Shown here: piece after piece, positions 47,897-60,358 of the stretch
Layout of the letters: the number at the start of each line of letters is the position of its first letter
Position numbering within the stretch: position 1 is the first letter of the stretch
From: Monomorium pharaonis
Taxonomy: Eukaryota > Arthropoda > Insecta > Hymenoptera > Formicidae
Direction of reading: 5' to 3'
Assembly: GCF_013373865.1 (NCBI RefSeq)
Contig: NC_050469.1
Coordinates: 7,924,042-7,988,041, forward strand
Length of the DNA: 64,000 nt
Notes under the pieces: generated by a model
What the model was told of the DNA's origin: nothing
Databases searched by the model: none
Seen by the model: the letters and a program-made list of their open reading frames with translations, nothing else
Made by a program: the position numbers and the translations under genes

Positions 47897-50236
47897 AGTG
47901 AATTTGGCTCGTGTCCCACATCATGATTAGCTCTTCCTTCATTCCTTCGTGCGAACGAACTGCTGCGTTGCGGTCTGCTCGGAGGATCATTACCGAGTAT
48001 CATTATGGCCCGTTTCTATCAACTTAGATTAACTTTAATCTCGGTTTAATTTACTCGTTATCTCATTCTAGTTCCAAAAATTAGAAAGAGGTAAAGAGTT
48101 AGTTAATCCGAGATGAAAATTAATCTACATTGGTAGAAATAGACCTTTATCGATTCTTTCGTCGACGAAACGGTTTATTCTTCGCTCCGATTCTTCGAGA
48201 CAATTTGACGAGCGATTCGAACGAGCGACGGCGGTGGCTACCGGTCGGTCGTTGCTGCAGCAGCAGCAGCAGCGGCCACGACGGCATCGCGTTTATGCGA
48301 GAAGCACGTAATCGCATTCACAACAGCCTGCACTTGTCTGACGGGAGTATAAAACCGCCGGGAGAACATAGAGAGGGACAGAGAGAGAGAGAGAGAGAGA
48401 GAAGAAGAGGCCGCTCTGCCGCTGCCATATGGCGGCATAAAGATTCGCCCGCGTGCACGCACGCTCGCTCGGCGCATCTGAAATCTAGTTGGCTCGCGCG
48501 CCTTTTCGTTCTCGAAGTTTAGAAGCCGGGAGGAAGAGCCCAGCAGATCGGTCCGGCGGCGCGATGATGATGCGAACCCCGCTGTTTCCTGGTAGCGATT
48601 AACATCATCCTTGCGTTCCCGACTTGTCCCCTTCCGCGAACGAACGCACGGACCTCTCCCTCGCGTACATCCACTTGACGCTCCGCGAGAGAAGTTCCCT
48701 TTCTCCCTTTTCCGTCGCTCGGATCGGTGATCCCGAGGGGCAGGCGGGTTCCCTTTTCTTCTCGGGCGTGCTGGCTCAACGACGTTTCGGCGAAGCCGAT
48801 TCGAGCTGAGCCGCGCGACGAGCCGAGCGAGACCCGGCGCAAGTTCAAGTTCACGGGGTCGTTGCACGTGTGGTAGGCAGGCAGGCACACACCACGCTCT
48901 CTCACTCGCCCGCGTGTGGGTGTATCTACGTACGTATGTACGTACGTACACGGGGGCCCCCCGATCACTCGTGTGTTCTGGTGGCGAAGTTAGCTGGCCA
49001 TGAGCCAGAATGCCGCGGCGACTGGATGACTCTCGATCGCGCCGGGTGGGCTTCCCCGCGCGGCCACTTCGACCTGGACGTAACTTCTTTTATCGCGCCG
49101 GGCCGGGGATAATCGAACGTCGACAATTTCGGCGAACGCAGTCTCGGGATCTTTGTGAGTTTGCTCCTTTCGAGAATGCCGAGGTTTTATTTTTATTATT
49201 CTATACTCTTTTTTTTTTTCATTCTTAATTTGACATTGCTTTCGATTTAAGATACACGAATGTGCTCATACGGTTTGTCGATATTGTTCGTGTATTTTTA
49301 TCATAATTTTATTTTAAAAAAATTCCCCCATATTCTACATTTGAAACGTCATGTCACGTGTATATTGTATACATTTTTTAAATTTCAAATAATTTTATTT
49401 TCTTAAGTTTTTATGATCTATTGCAGATTCAGTAAATATATTTTATGTAGAGAGCTTGAGTGGAAAAAGGGATCTTGAAAAAGTAACGTAATAAAAATTT
49501 CTTAATCTATAACATAATTTAAAGAAATATGCGCGTGATTAATTGAGAAGTGACGCAACAGTGACATTTGAGGTTCCTGTTGGCATGACGTAATTTTCGT
49601 AAAAATGATTTCATCCGTTACGTGTCCAGTCGCGCGATCGTCATTCTCCCTTCGAGCCTTCATAAATTCCATTTCCGAACTCTTATGCAATGTTTGCGGA
49701 TGCAGGTAGGCATCGAGAAACGAGTCGAGGCGATGTTCCTCGCCTTTCACGCACAGGTCACTCGTGAATACGTTTTCTGCATACGCCGGAGCGCTTCTGG
49801 CTCGTCTGGGTTACGAAATGCGGCAGGCGCGACGCGACGAATGCGGTAACCGCGCTCCTGCCCTTACAAGTTTCTATCGGGCGACCAAAAGTCCTTTGAA
49901 TAATGTTACATGGTGGGAACAGTCGATTTTTTCTTAACATTCGTACAAACTTTCCGTGAAATTTAATGAAAAACGAAATTATAAATAAGAATAGAGAAGA
50001 GATAGAGAGTTTTATTGGTGATAAAAAAGAAATTTATTATTTTAATAATATTACATTTCAAGATTTGTTTTTTACGTTTCGTTTTTTTTTTTTTTTTTTT
50101 TTGTAAAAAGAAAGTATAGTATTCTATCCGTGAAAGTAATCTTTACAGCAAATATTCGCTATTTCTGTAATTATCAATCTGATTTTTATTATTAATCAGA
50201 TAAGATTGCAAAGAGCTCGACATATTTTACATGCTA

Positions 50237-50378
50237 CTCTCTAAATGTCCTAGAGTGAAATTACTCTAAAAGAGTGAAAATTGAACATATCTAAGTTCGA
50301 GTGATTTGTCACTCTAATTCTTATAGAACGCATTTTCACTCTTTTAGAGTAATGTTTCACTCTAGGAAATTTAGAGAG
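50237..50378. mobile_element. Palindromic MITE, 142 bp, TA target
   Basis: The left arm CTCTCTAAATGTCCTAGAGT and onward pairs with the right arm ending CTAGGAAATTTAGAGAG. The GAGTGAAA and TTTCACTC cores also pair, so almost the whole length is a hairpin. TA flanks both ends (50235-50236 and 50379-50380). Confidence 0.82.
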
Positions 50379-51014
50379 TAGTCTATGCATTCATCCGTTT
50401 ACTATCATCCAGACTATAAGCACAGGGTAAACACTTTGTTCCGGTGTGGCGTTAAATAACTTAATTTAAACGATGAGAGATTGTTCTCTGGGCGTGCAAG
50501 GAGTTCCCTCGTAAACGTTGCAGCAGCAGCAGCAGGTTGATCAGCGATCCAGCATCATCGCGATAGCGCACGAGGCACGGATAAGGGTATCTTACGGTAA
50601 TAAAAGCGCGAGCCGATCTGGCGTTAACATCGTCGGGCGAACAAACGCGTAGCTCCTTGCGCTCGCGAAAGCCGCATTATTATACCACCACCTACCATCG
50701 CTCTCTTCACGGCGGCGGTCGTGTTGCGTACGTCATGCACCGCGTGTCGAGCCTTAAAGCCTAACTACCTCGCGCGACCGGGGGTCAAAGCAGGACCACA
50801 CAGCCGCGGCCGTAACTCAGACCTATTATATTTCGCAGTTTGTTGCACTCTCCGCGCACATTTCCTCTTCCTCTTTCTTTTTTTTTTGGGGGGGGGGCTC
50901 CTCTTCGCCGTCCCGGCAACCCCGATGCCTCCCTTACATGACGCGACAGCTCGCTCATTGTGGGCCCTTTCGCGTGGCACGATGACGACGTAGCAATAGC
51001 GTTCTGGAATTGAC

Positions 51015-51030
51015 ATGCGCTCGATAACAG
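51015..51030 (+). other. Candidate first coding exon (MRSITG), unassigned gene
   Basis: An ATG at 51015 is followed after five codons and one base by a good donor, ATAACAG/GTAAGC. Its phase matches the exon-like segment at 53803, so the two could be spliced. The exon is too short for recognition and the ATG context is unremarkable. Confidence 0.15.
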
Positions 51031-53802
51031 GTAAGCCTTGCGTATAACGCGGGATCCTGGGAAAATTGCTCCGAGATCTCGGACGAGGAGAGACCAATTA
51101 CATTAGTCAATTGTCCGTATTGTTAAAATACGATCGGTCAATTATTTTTTTCTTTGTCTGGTCCGTGAGATCCGAAAGCGATTTCTAGAATCGCGGACAC
51201 AAGGCTTTACGATTGTCACGGTTGAGTGTGCGAATGAATACCCAAGTGTCAGTTATCTGATTTGAAATTTTAATATTCAACTTAACATGCAAAATACAGT
51301 AGTACAGCTGTGGACTGTACAAATACTACAAATCGTGGATGACCACTCATTTTCAGACAGAATCAGCAATTCTGTTATCTCCGATTCTACTTTTTTCCCT
51401 CTCTTAACACACGTGAAGAGTAAGGTCGATATAGAAAGGAATAAAAAAAGTAAAAGTAAAAGGACTTCTATAGACTTTTTTTAATCCTTTTGATGTTCGC
51501 TTCGTACCATCGAGAAATTTTATTGAATTGCGCTCGAGGAAGAGGTATGAGGTACATCGACAAATGCCCCGATTAATTCAAGGAATCGCACAATGCCTAG
51601 GACCGGCTCGACCTCGTCGGTTAAAGAGGATACTCGTCCGCGGTGATCTTTATCTATGTAGGAAGTCGTCCACTCGTTTTTCCTCGTCCTCGTCCGCGCA
51701 AGCAGATCCAATCTCGCGCCGTGTGTTAGGTAATGCTCTTTCCGACCGCTAAATGCACATCGTCCTGGCCGTTGACTTCTTCCCTTTGCCCAAGCGCTTT
51801 ACGTTAGGCGACTTTGTCGTTACCTGCTGCACTGAAGCAGCCGCCGCCGCGCAATATGCTGTATTGCATTAGCAGGTTGCTTCTTCGTTTCCTTTTCGTC
51901 AAAGCGACTGAACGACTGGAATCTCCGCTATAACGCACCGTATAAGAAAGATAAATAAAAAGCCACAAATGCAAGTTTAACAGTTTTTCTACAAAGAAAT
52001 AAGTTTCTCTGTATATATCGAAATATTGTATTTTATTTTTTTAATATTTAATTATTTCATTAGATAATCAGCAGTTTATTAGCAGCTTATGTCCGATTGA
52101 ACATTTATTTATTTTATTATCGAAAGTTAAGGCAAGATAAAATAATAATGAACATTTTTATTATTTTCAATATAATTGATTTTATTTTTCAATTTTATTG
52201 TTTTAATAATAATGTAATAAGTAAAGACAAAATAAATAGGTAATGTAATAAATAATACATAGAGGAAATATACAGTTGAATGCGACATATATTTTAAAAT
52301 ATTCCATCTGTAATACTTTTATCGGAAAGGGGAGCAAGTGCGAAAAACCGTGGTTTTTTTTTTATCGATTACACTGTCGGCCAATGAAAAGAGATCATGC
52401 ACGATTTTTATAGAGGTGGTTGGACGTAATCGAGCGAGGCAATCGTAAAATAAAAGAAGAAAACCGAAAGGGGAAAAATGCGTGCGCCGCGGCACATTGT
52501 TCATTCAAAAGGCGAGCATAGCGGCCATAAGTCATAGATTAGATTCAGATCGCTTTGAGCCATTGTATGCGTATCGTCCGGAGACAATGCTCCAGTGAAT
52601 CAAGCCTATCATCGCGAAAGGCCGGGGAATCCCTCGCTGCGCCACGTTGGATCCAGAAGTAAATTGCCGAAGATGGAACGCGGAGGGGACGAAGACCGTG
52701 CGGTAAGTTGACGCTGTTTAAATTTTATTGTTTTTTCTTTTTTTTTTTTTTTTTTTTGCACCCCGCATCAATGGCACAAGAGATGTTGGAACAGAAGTAA
52801 TTAAGTAAAAAATGCTGTATGACTCTCCTCTTTCTTTCAACATTTTAAATATATGTCTTTAAAAGTTTTTACGCGGATACGTCTATCAGAAATATCGATT
52901 GGAAATCAAAGATTATTATTAATTCCGTGGTTCGTTGCCGGGTTTGGGAAAAAAACAACGCAGTAGTCATTAAAATGCCGATCGAGCCGTCCGGTTTAAT
53001 TTAAGAGCGAAAATAGACGGTGAGATCTTTGCGCTCTTCGTGCATCTCATTAAAAGCGATAGCTCCCGGGGCACAGTCGCTCGCGCAGCGGCTCTCGCAG
53101 CCACTCGGCCCGACGTGTCGGAACGCGCGCGTGTGAACCTTTACATAATTTAACTCGGTTTTATCGATGTTACCTGGCGTGAGTCACGCTCGTAAACTGC
53201 CGGCGCATCGCGCAGAGGCACAACCGTCACTTTATACGAGTGTCGTTAATCGCCGTCGCTGCACCAACTGCGGAGCATCGCGGAGCGCGCGTCATCGATC
53301 GCATCCGGATTCTGGCGAGATACGAGAGAGCCGCTCCGTAAGCCACTGACGTAAGCCGGATAATATTGTCACTTTGATTTTAACCATGCAATGTGAACAC
53401 ACGACGTTCGCGTATACCCGCGATACCTCATTGCGCGTGCTCATTACGTTGCAATTAATTGACTGCGAAAATTGTTCTAGTACCGCGTTACGAGATGGCA
53501 TCCTTTATTATACTTTGCGCCATTTCCTGCGATATGAAATTGATTTAAATCGAACCAACGTTAACTAATTAAATTTTGATTGACGTTTAAGAACGTACAC
53601 TCAAGTGAAATTCGTTCGACCGAGCTGGAGGTTGACCGTGGCTGGAATGAGTATCTTTTAAACGAGAAGCGCGCGCATATAATTAACACGTTCAATACAA
53701 AGGTCGCCGACCCCGTAGCAAATCTTTTATTTTAGACTTAGACGGTTCTTATCTCACAAACCAGACTCTTCGTTTTACGTATTTTGCAAATTATTTTTGT
53801 AG
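51031..53802 (+). other. Intergenic or intronic stretch
   Basis: The middle part is AT-rich (about 51960-52310), with a T tract at about 52737-52757 and CpG-rich blocks on both sides. Apart from the short exon-like segment at 52673 I see nothing. Confidence 0.5.
52673..52702 (+). other. Candidate short first exon (MERGGDEDRA) with consensus donor
   Basis: An ATG with a purine at -3 and G at +4 is followed by ten codons and the donor GCG/GTAAGT. Joined to the acceptor at 53803 the frame stops after 14 codons, so its downstream exon, if any, is not identified. Confidence 0.18.
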
Positions 53803-53977
53803 GCGCGAAGCCGACTACGAACGAAGCCGACCGAGAGGTCCGCGTAGGTGAGACTATTATATTTCCTACTGAGGATAATTTGAGCGGATTTTTATACGAA
53901 AGCCGAATAGCCGTGCAGGAGAAAATAAAGGATTCAAATTTCTTTCCCTCTCCCTTCATGGCCCCGCGACAAATCAA
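53803..53977 (+). other. Exon-like segment, unassigned gene
   Basis: A pyrimidine-rich acceptor (ATTTTTGTAG) ends at 53802 and a good donor (ATCAA/GTGAGT) follows 53977. Between them one frame is open, reading KPTTNEADREVRVGETIIFP and onward to FFPSPFMAPRQI. It enters one base into a codon and leaves two bases into one. I recognise no family. The splice sites plus the open frame make it the best unexplained exon candidate downstream of Smg6, but chance is not excluded. Confidence 0.28.
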
Positions 53978-55012
53978 GTGAGTATGTATCTGTACTCCGG
54001 GGATCCCTGGCGGACGCGATTACGGACCGATTACATACGTGTAACGATACTCGCGCCGGGCAATCGATCACGTAAACGACCTCGCACATCCCGCATACTA
54101 ATAGTCATTATTTATTTATATTGGCCAGGTGGCCAATTCGCGTTCACACGCGTGATGGAATTGTGCAATGTCTTACCGCCTCGTATCGTCGCGATGCGCA
54201 CGAGGTATCCTATCCCGTGCGTAACGTGCGTACGCAGTATATGTGTAAGCGCGTGCACGACAGATATGCGTATCGGATCTGATACGTGCCGTTTAGTACT
54301 TGGATCAATAGCGACGTATCAATATTTGCACAATCGCGAAACTGATGTATGCGGAAAGAGGATTCGAATGCCGTCTGCTTTTTATGGAGGCTGAGCATAT
54401 AGAATGTACAGTCAGATGGCGAAATAAGTATTATACTACAAGGGACGATATTAAGAAGAGAGGAGTATGATATTTGAGCCTCTTCCTATATATCCAGCGT
54501 TTAATATTTATAGCGAGAAGACAAGCATCTTTTATTGTGCACATATTAGAAAATAAGTATGCTTTATCGTTATACACATGTACATACATACAGTACATTA
54601 CATGAAGATGAAGTTAGGAGAACTTATCTTTGATAGAATTTAATTGTTCTTTCACAAAGTAACAATGGTCTCAATTCGACAAAAATAATTTAAATTATAT
54701 GTTTTACATATAATGTACAAATACCCCCAAAAAATGAAACTGATAATTACCACTTATATATATTACCGTTATTATTTTTAATTAAAAATTAAATTTTATA
54801 TCTATAATGCAAATTAATATTTGTCGTTAGTATAAATTGTTATTTGGCAATTATTTCGGAATAAGAGCTGTCGAGAGGTGCAGAAATTTGTCGCGCTCCG
54901 CATTTCTTCTTCTTCTTCCATCGCATTGAGAAACGGCGCGGCGTGGCGCCAATAGAATCGGGAGAACGCCGTTCTCACGAGGCTTGCATGCGTTCCGTAC
55001 ACGCGTGCACGC

Positions 55013-55024
55013 GTGCTTGCGTGC

Positions 55025-55060
<36 letters not shown>

Positions 55061-55065
55061 ATGCG
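55013..55065. repeat. TGCG tetranucleotide repeat
   Basis: It is a run of GCGT/GCTT units (GTGCGTGCGTGC). The frames crossing it read Ala-Cys-Val or Arg-Ala-Cys shadows, including the apparent Cys-rich frames. Confidence 0.9.
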
Positions 55066-55291
55066 CGCGCGAGCGCGAGTCCGAGGAAGCGGGCACGGGT
55101 AACAGGAGGGATGTATCTGTCGGTCGATCGCGCGTGAAGGTACGGACCCAACGGTCCCCGCATGACAACGCTCGTAGTGGTGTCTGCGCTCGTTTAGATT
55201 GCCCGAATGCGCCATTGGCGTTCATATCGTATTCACATTCCCGAGTCCGACGAGGCTCTACGCGAAACGAAATTAGGATAATAAAGATTTA

Positions 55292-55296
<5 letters not shown>

Positions 55297-55322
<26 letters not shown>
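55297..55322. repeat. CT microsatellite
   Basis: It is a pure CT run. Confidence 0.9.
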
Positions 55323-56728
55323 TGCATAAAAAACAATTTATATACTGCTTCGTAAATTTACATCTATAAAACTGTCGAGTTTATAATTTCGACAACTTTT
55401 CTCCCGTGTCGTAATGATAAGGCAATATCCGGGATTCCGTTATATTCTATTTACCTTGTTCCCTATCTGAATGTTTGATGTCCTCGAAAAATGGATGCGA
55501 GAGATAAAATTACGGCACAGGTGGAGGGAAAGAAAGAGAGAGAGAGAGAGAGAGAGGAGGGGAGGGGGAGAGATTGCGCTCTCTTATCCACCCGTCGAAA
55601 CATCGCGGGACGCGACTCGGTCGTTGCCGACTTTCCCGACAAAGGTAATTCCTCCCACTGTAAAGTACGTGTCGAGATAATAACTTGCAATCTCCGCGCG
55701 AATATTGAATATATTCGCCGTTGCCCGTATCGACGGGTAATTTAATTGAAGTCGCTTGAGAGTATCGTTTCCTTACTGCCTGACATCACGGCCGTAATCA
55801 TATGATGCATGCCGTACTTACGCGTAATGACACTTCGACGGCGCACGATACTCTTCCCTGATCGAACCAATCTATGAAAATCTCCCTCGGTCCGCGGCCA
55901 CCTACGAGGCATTTCTTGTTATTAATGTTATTAGACGGTTACGTGTCTTCGGGGCCGGTAAAACTCACCGGTTAACGGTATCCGCACCGAGATCCGTGGT
56001 GCGAGCGACAGCCTTGAGAAGAAGGCCCGGAAGACGTTCGAGACAAACTTGCGCGCTTAAGATGCCCGGGTCGTTGCAACCTAACAACACGCGGGCACCA
56101 CACACCGCACTCTCGTATCCGTTGAAATATATTCCGACGGGATATTTCCGCGTGCAACTGCAGCGATCGATACATTAAGTCACGCCACTTCGCGAACTCC
56201 GAACGGCAAGATCGTCGGACGATTCTTTTCAATCTTGAGACGCGAAAATACAACGGCCAACTATGCACGGCTGTGGAGTCGAATACTTTTTTCTTCGCGA
56301 TATCTTTAGCACAAAACATTAGCGCAATTTTGGGAAATGACGTAAATTTTAATTTAATCTTTATTTTTTAATGCACAGTATCTTCAATTGTTAGTCTATG
56401 TCTCCTGTTAGTTCAAAGTGGGCGGTTTACTCTATTTAGTCAATTTGTCTAGACACCAATATTGGTTTAACAATGTTAGATAACAATAGTCATTTTATTT
56501 TTTATATTGGACATTAATTACATCTTAATTTGGAATCTATTTTTTGTGACCAATATTGGCACTAATTAGAAAAATATTGGCCAGTGTATTCCCAATATAA
56601 CCAATGTTTAATCAATATATACCCAATATTATCCAATGTACTGCACTATGCTACTAGGAATTTAATAAAACGAGGGCGTCTCGTAAGACATCACGAATTT
56701 TCTTCTCTCTCGTTGGTACGTCACATTA

Positions 56729-56866
56729 AAAAAAAATATATTATCCGATCATAATTACGAAAGATGGATATGTCCGATTTGATTTCCCGTCGGATATACA
56801 ACTTTCATTAGATATATCCGTTTGTCACTATAACATTGGATTATTCGATTAAATATTTTTCTCAGT
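56729..56866. mobile_element. Possible degenerate MITE
   Basis: The right end TATTTTTCTCAGTG matches the terminal motif of the element at 13588. The left side (CACATTAAAAAAAAATAT) is a poor complement, and the inner arms pair loosely (ATCCGATCATAATTACGAAAG against the right side). Boundaries are uncertain. Confidence 0.4.
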
Positions 56867-56870
56867 GCAG

Positions 56871-56955
56871 AATTGCAAGTACTATTTGCGCCGACATCGG
56901 AAGATATCAAAACCCGTTGCCTGGGAAATTTTCGATCTCCTCGAGTTACGTACAG
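56871..56955 (+). other. Exon-like segment abutting a MITE end
   Basis: The acceptor TTTTTCTCAGTGCAG ends at 56870 and the donor CAG/GTACTA follows 56955. One frame starts with a single base and then 28 codons (IASTICADIGRYQNPLPGKF and on), which fits the outgoing phase of 53803-53977. A second frame is open too, so the evidence is thin. Confidence 0.15.
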
Positions 56956-57208
56956 GTACTAGGTGCGTACGGCGAGATTCCCGTAGGAATTGGATTAGAG
57001 GTAACAGCAGCCGCGGTCAACCGAGTGCATCAAGATTCAATTTGACGGGCGTAAGGCAAGATGGAGCTTAGCCCAGGGGCGCTTCTCCTCGGCGCGACGC
57101 ATACGGTCGATGCGCTCGAGAGGCGCGTTCGCGCGTGCAGTGACAACCCAGTGTCGCAGATCGATTCTAACGTCGCAATCCGCCGCCACGAGGGGATAGA
57201 ACGTCTCG

Positions 57209-57218
57209 ACTCTCTCTT

Positions 57219-57283
<65 letters not shown>

Positions 57284-57288
57284 CGAGG
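57209..57288. repeat. Long CT microsatellite
   Basis: It is a CT run of about 80 bp with small interruptions. It inflates the Ser-Leu and Arg-Glu open frames that cross it. Confidence 0.93.
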
Positions 57289-58373
57289 AGGGTTGCCAGG
57301 GAGGGTTTGCGTCCCGATAATATCGAGGGTGAGTCGTCTCGGCGACCCGGCGAGAGGGACCGCCTCTCTCTGTGTTTGCACGGCCTCCTCCTCGATCCTT
57401 CTTCGAGGAGGAGCCGCCGGGGAATCTCTTCGGGCTCCCACGATTTACTCTACCGTCAGGCTGAGTGCCGCGATTACGAGGGAAGCTGAATTATTTTACC
57501 GATAAATTTTAAAGCGTGTAAACGCGCTATTCGCTGTCGGCGTATGATATCCTCGCGATCGCGAGAGAGCTCGAGCAAATTGAACGCGTTATTTATTGGA
57601 CTAACGATTTGAAAAGTATACTTGTGTACATCTTAATTCGAATCTTCTGCAACATCGAGCACACAGGCAATAACAGCTGGCGCGGTGTGTGTGTCGCACA
57701 CCGACGAGATTTGAATATAATTATATCGGCTCTGATTGTCTTGATGCACCGTCCCACGGAGAAGTTGCCCGGCTTCGGGCGATCTACGATATCGCACAAT
57801 ATCCATCACTCTATATACTTCCCTTTAAGACGAACGAAAGATAGATTAGAAGGGATTTCCGTGCGGTTAATCAATCGAGCGGAGCCAGAAGGGAAATCCA
57901 GAATTACACTGGAGATTAAACTGGCAGCAGCCGTGATTAAGGCCGCAACAACGTTAATAAGTACGCGCATCGGGACAAATAGGACGGAGGGCCGCCGTCC
58001 GTACCTTCATTCGCGATTGAGGGTTATCACATACTCCTTCTCCCTTTCCTCTTCCGAGAGTCCGTCAATCATGCAAATACAGTAGCTCGGGCTGCTGGAA
58101 AACCTCGCTCTCCGGCTCTCCGTCGCTTCCCATGTACTACATAAGGTAATGACGCGTATCTTCCTCTTCGCGGGAGCGAGCGTCTCGAGCTCGTCGATTC
58201 GATTCCTACGTGCCGGGACTGAAAGAGAGAGAGAGAGAGAGAGAACTGAAAACCCACCCGATCGCACGCTCTGGGGATTTTCGAGAGGAAAAATCAATGG
58301 GAATAACGGTGACACGCATGGGTCAGTGCGTTTGTAACCTTTGAGCCGTCGCGCCGCGCGAAGGCGAAGAGAA

Positions 58374-58416
58374 AAGAAGAAGAAGAAGAAGAAGAAGAAG
58401 AAGAAGAAGAAGAAGA
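58374..58416. repeat. GAA trinucleotide repeat
   Basis: It is about fourteen GAA/AGA units, all purine on the + strand. It reads poly-Ser or poly-Phe on the minus strand. Confidence 0.92.
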
Positions 58417-60280
58417 GATGCTCAGCTCCGAAGGCAAAACGGTAAACCCGCGCCAACCCACAGAGTAGGATATCTCCTCTTGACGTAATTCCATTCGACA
58501 TTCTCGCGCGGTGATACCGACACTCTACGTCGTCGCACGTGTGAACGTCTCTGCGGACGCGTGTAAGTGCGTATACGTACTTACGTTACGTTTGGGGTCC
58601 TCGACGAGCCAGGAGGTCGCCGACCCCCGGGGCCGCTGGGAAAAATCTCCGCTGCAATATTTCCATACCATTATTCGATTAATTATCGCGGCAGATACGC
58701 GAATCGCGGTATACGGTCGTAACGGAGAATGAGTTAGAGACGTTTTATATGTGAAGACGTTACCTCTTCGCCCCTCCCTCTTTGCTTTTGTAGATAACGA
58801 TAAATAAAAAAAAAAGCACGAAAGTCTTTTTTTACCTCGTTCAGGTTCGTTCTATTTAATAATCGATACTATTAGTTCACCGCGACGACGAGTATATAAA
58901 TCAGGCGACTCTAAAAGTGGAATTTTTGGGCACGAGCATAATTGAAATTTCCGTATTTCTGTTGTTACGTCGATCTTACGTCGAATGTCGAAAGGTGAGA
59001 TATTCCGATGGCGTTTACACGGATATATTCGTCTCTTCTTCCTTGATTAAACATACCGAGAGGGGGTTATTATGCGAGCGTAGAAACGGAGGAATCTCTC
59101 TCTCTCTCTCTGTCTCTCAAGTGACACGCACATACACGGACACACACGCGTGCACGTACGAGCACGCTCGCCCGCATGCGACGCGTGAAACGCATCGGTG
59201 CTCTATACTGCTCACCCCGTTTCGCGAATTCGTTCGCCGATCACGATCGGCGACACGTCTTCGTCGAATTATCGAAATACCTCGCGCGATTGCCGGCGGA
59301 ATGCTAATACATATCGGCAGGCGTCCGCGCACATAACGTCCGTCTTGCTGCGAGACCGCTATTTTTAGATCGCGCGGATTTTGTCTCCTCTTGACGATAA
59401 TATATTGCAAATATATCGGTCGTGCATTTCCGCTTATCGGTGACAATTCGCCGAAGAAACGCAGGCCGACGTAACGACGTCGTACAAGTAAAATGGCGAG
59501 AAGAATGTTATTTATTGTTATTTACTCACAATTTTGCATACTGGCTTATATTACAAGTGTGTGTTAATTCTTATGATACGAAATACACGAATTATAATTA
59601 ACTTAAATATATTTGTATCTAAGAAAAAATTGCAACGTGCAATTGAAACTATTAGTTTTCTATTTTGTCGAGCAGTTTGTTGCAAAAATGTTTCAAAATG
59701 TGTGTCATATCATGTGTCACTGTTACAATAAACGTCGCGTATAATTCACATATGTTTCTCTAACGAGTTGAATTGCCTCGTAATAAAGTGAAGATTTAGA
59801 TTACAATATGGAGAATATTTGACGTACAAACCGTGACGGTACCTATCACGCCGGTCCGTTTCAAGGGGGGATTCCAATTTAGCATGGTAGCGTAGAAGGT
59901 CCCCCCTCAGACTCTGCCGAAGGATGAAGGAAGTCTATGTCTGCAGTTGTGGTGAGGGAAGGGGAGGGCGAGGACGAAGGGAGAGGGGGGGGGGAGGATT
60001 TGCAGGATGCAACTGCGGAGCCCGGGGAGTCCAGGCAGAGCCCCGGACCCCCATCATTATCCGTTGAACCCTGCGGAGGCTCGAACATGCATCAATTATT
60101 TGGTGGATCGAGGAGGGACGTATCCTCCCTCCGTCATCCTACCTCCGCCTGCATCCTATGTCGAACGACCAATTGCACCATACATCACACTCGCGCTATA
60201 TTCCCCGTCATAATGTCGGGGTACGAGCGCAGCACGCTCCTTTCTCCCGTCTCCATATTTCTCCCCCTCTCCTCTCTCCT

Positions 60281-60287
60281 TTTCTCT

Positions 60288-60355
<68 letters not shown>
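60281..60355. repeat. Long CT microsatellite
   Basis: It is a CT run of about 60 bp preceded by TTTCTC units. Confidence 0.93.

Positions 60356-60358
<3 letters not shown>

Larger units (their letters stand above)
46466..51014 (+). other. Intergenic region with MITEs and a CpG-rich island
   Basis: It holds two MITE-like elements, a CT run (47862-47896) and a CpG-rich block at about 48130-49150 with a CAG run near 48257 and a GA run near 48380. Also present are a T tract (about 50078-50102) and CAG units at 50520. The CpG-rich block could be a promoter region of a neighbouring gene, which is only inference. The long frames in it look compositional. Confidence 0.5.
53978..56870 (+). other. Intergenic or intronic stretch
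   Basis: It holds a CpG-rich part to about 54400, an AT-rich part to 54850, a TGCG-type repeat (55013-55065), a CT run (55297-55322), a GA run near 55530, and an AT-rich block with several CCAATATTGG-like words at 56460-56640. No gene is recognisable. Confidence 0.5.

Noticed and set aside
48238..48951. 237-codon minus-strand frame and the overlapping 149-codon frame
   Set aside because: They lie in a CpG-rich block, cross GA and CAG repeats, and have Arg/Ser-rich composition without a motif. They are most likely compositional.
54814..55292. Cys- and His-rich frames resembling small secreted peptides
   Set aside because: The Cys/His pattern is the reading of the TGCG repeat, not a conserved disulfide framework.
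56460..56640. CCAATATTGG-like words as a designed regulatory array
   Set aside because: Spacing is irregular and the words are AT-rich palindromes in AT-rich DNA, so chance or a decayed repeat is more likely.
57037..57489. 134- and 142-codon frames on opposite strands
   Set aside because: Both cross the CT run and mirror each other; there is no motif or splice structure.
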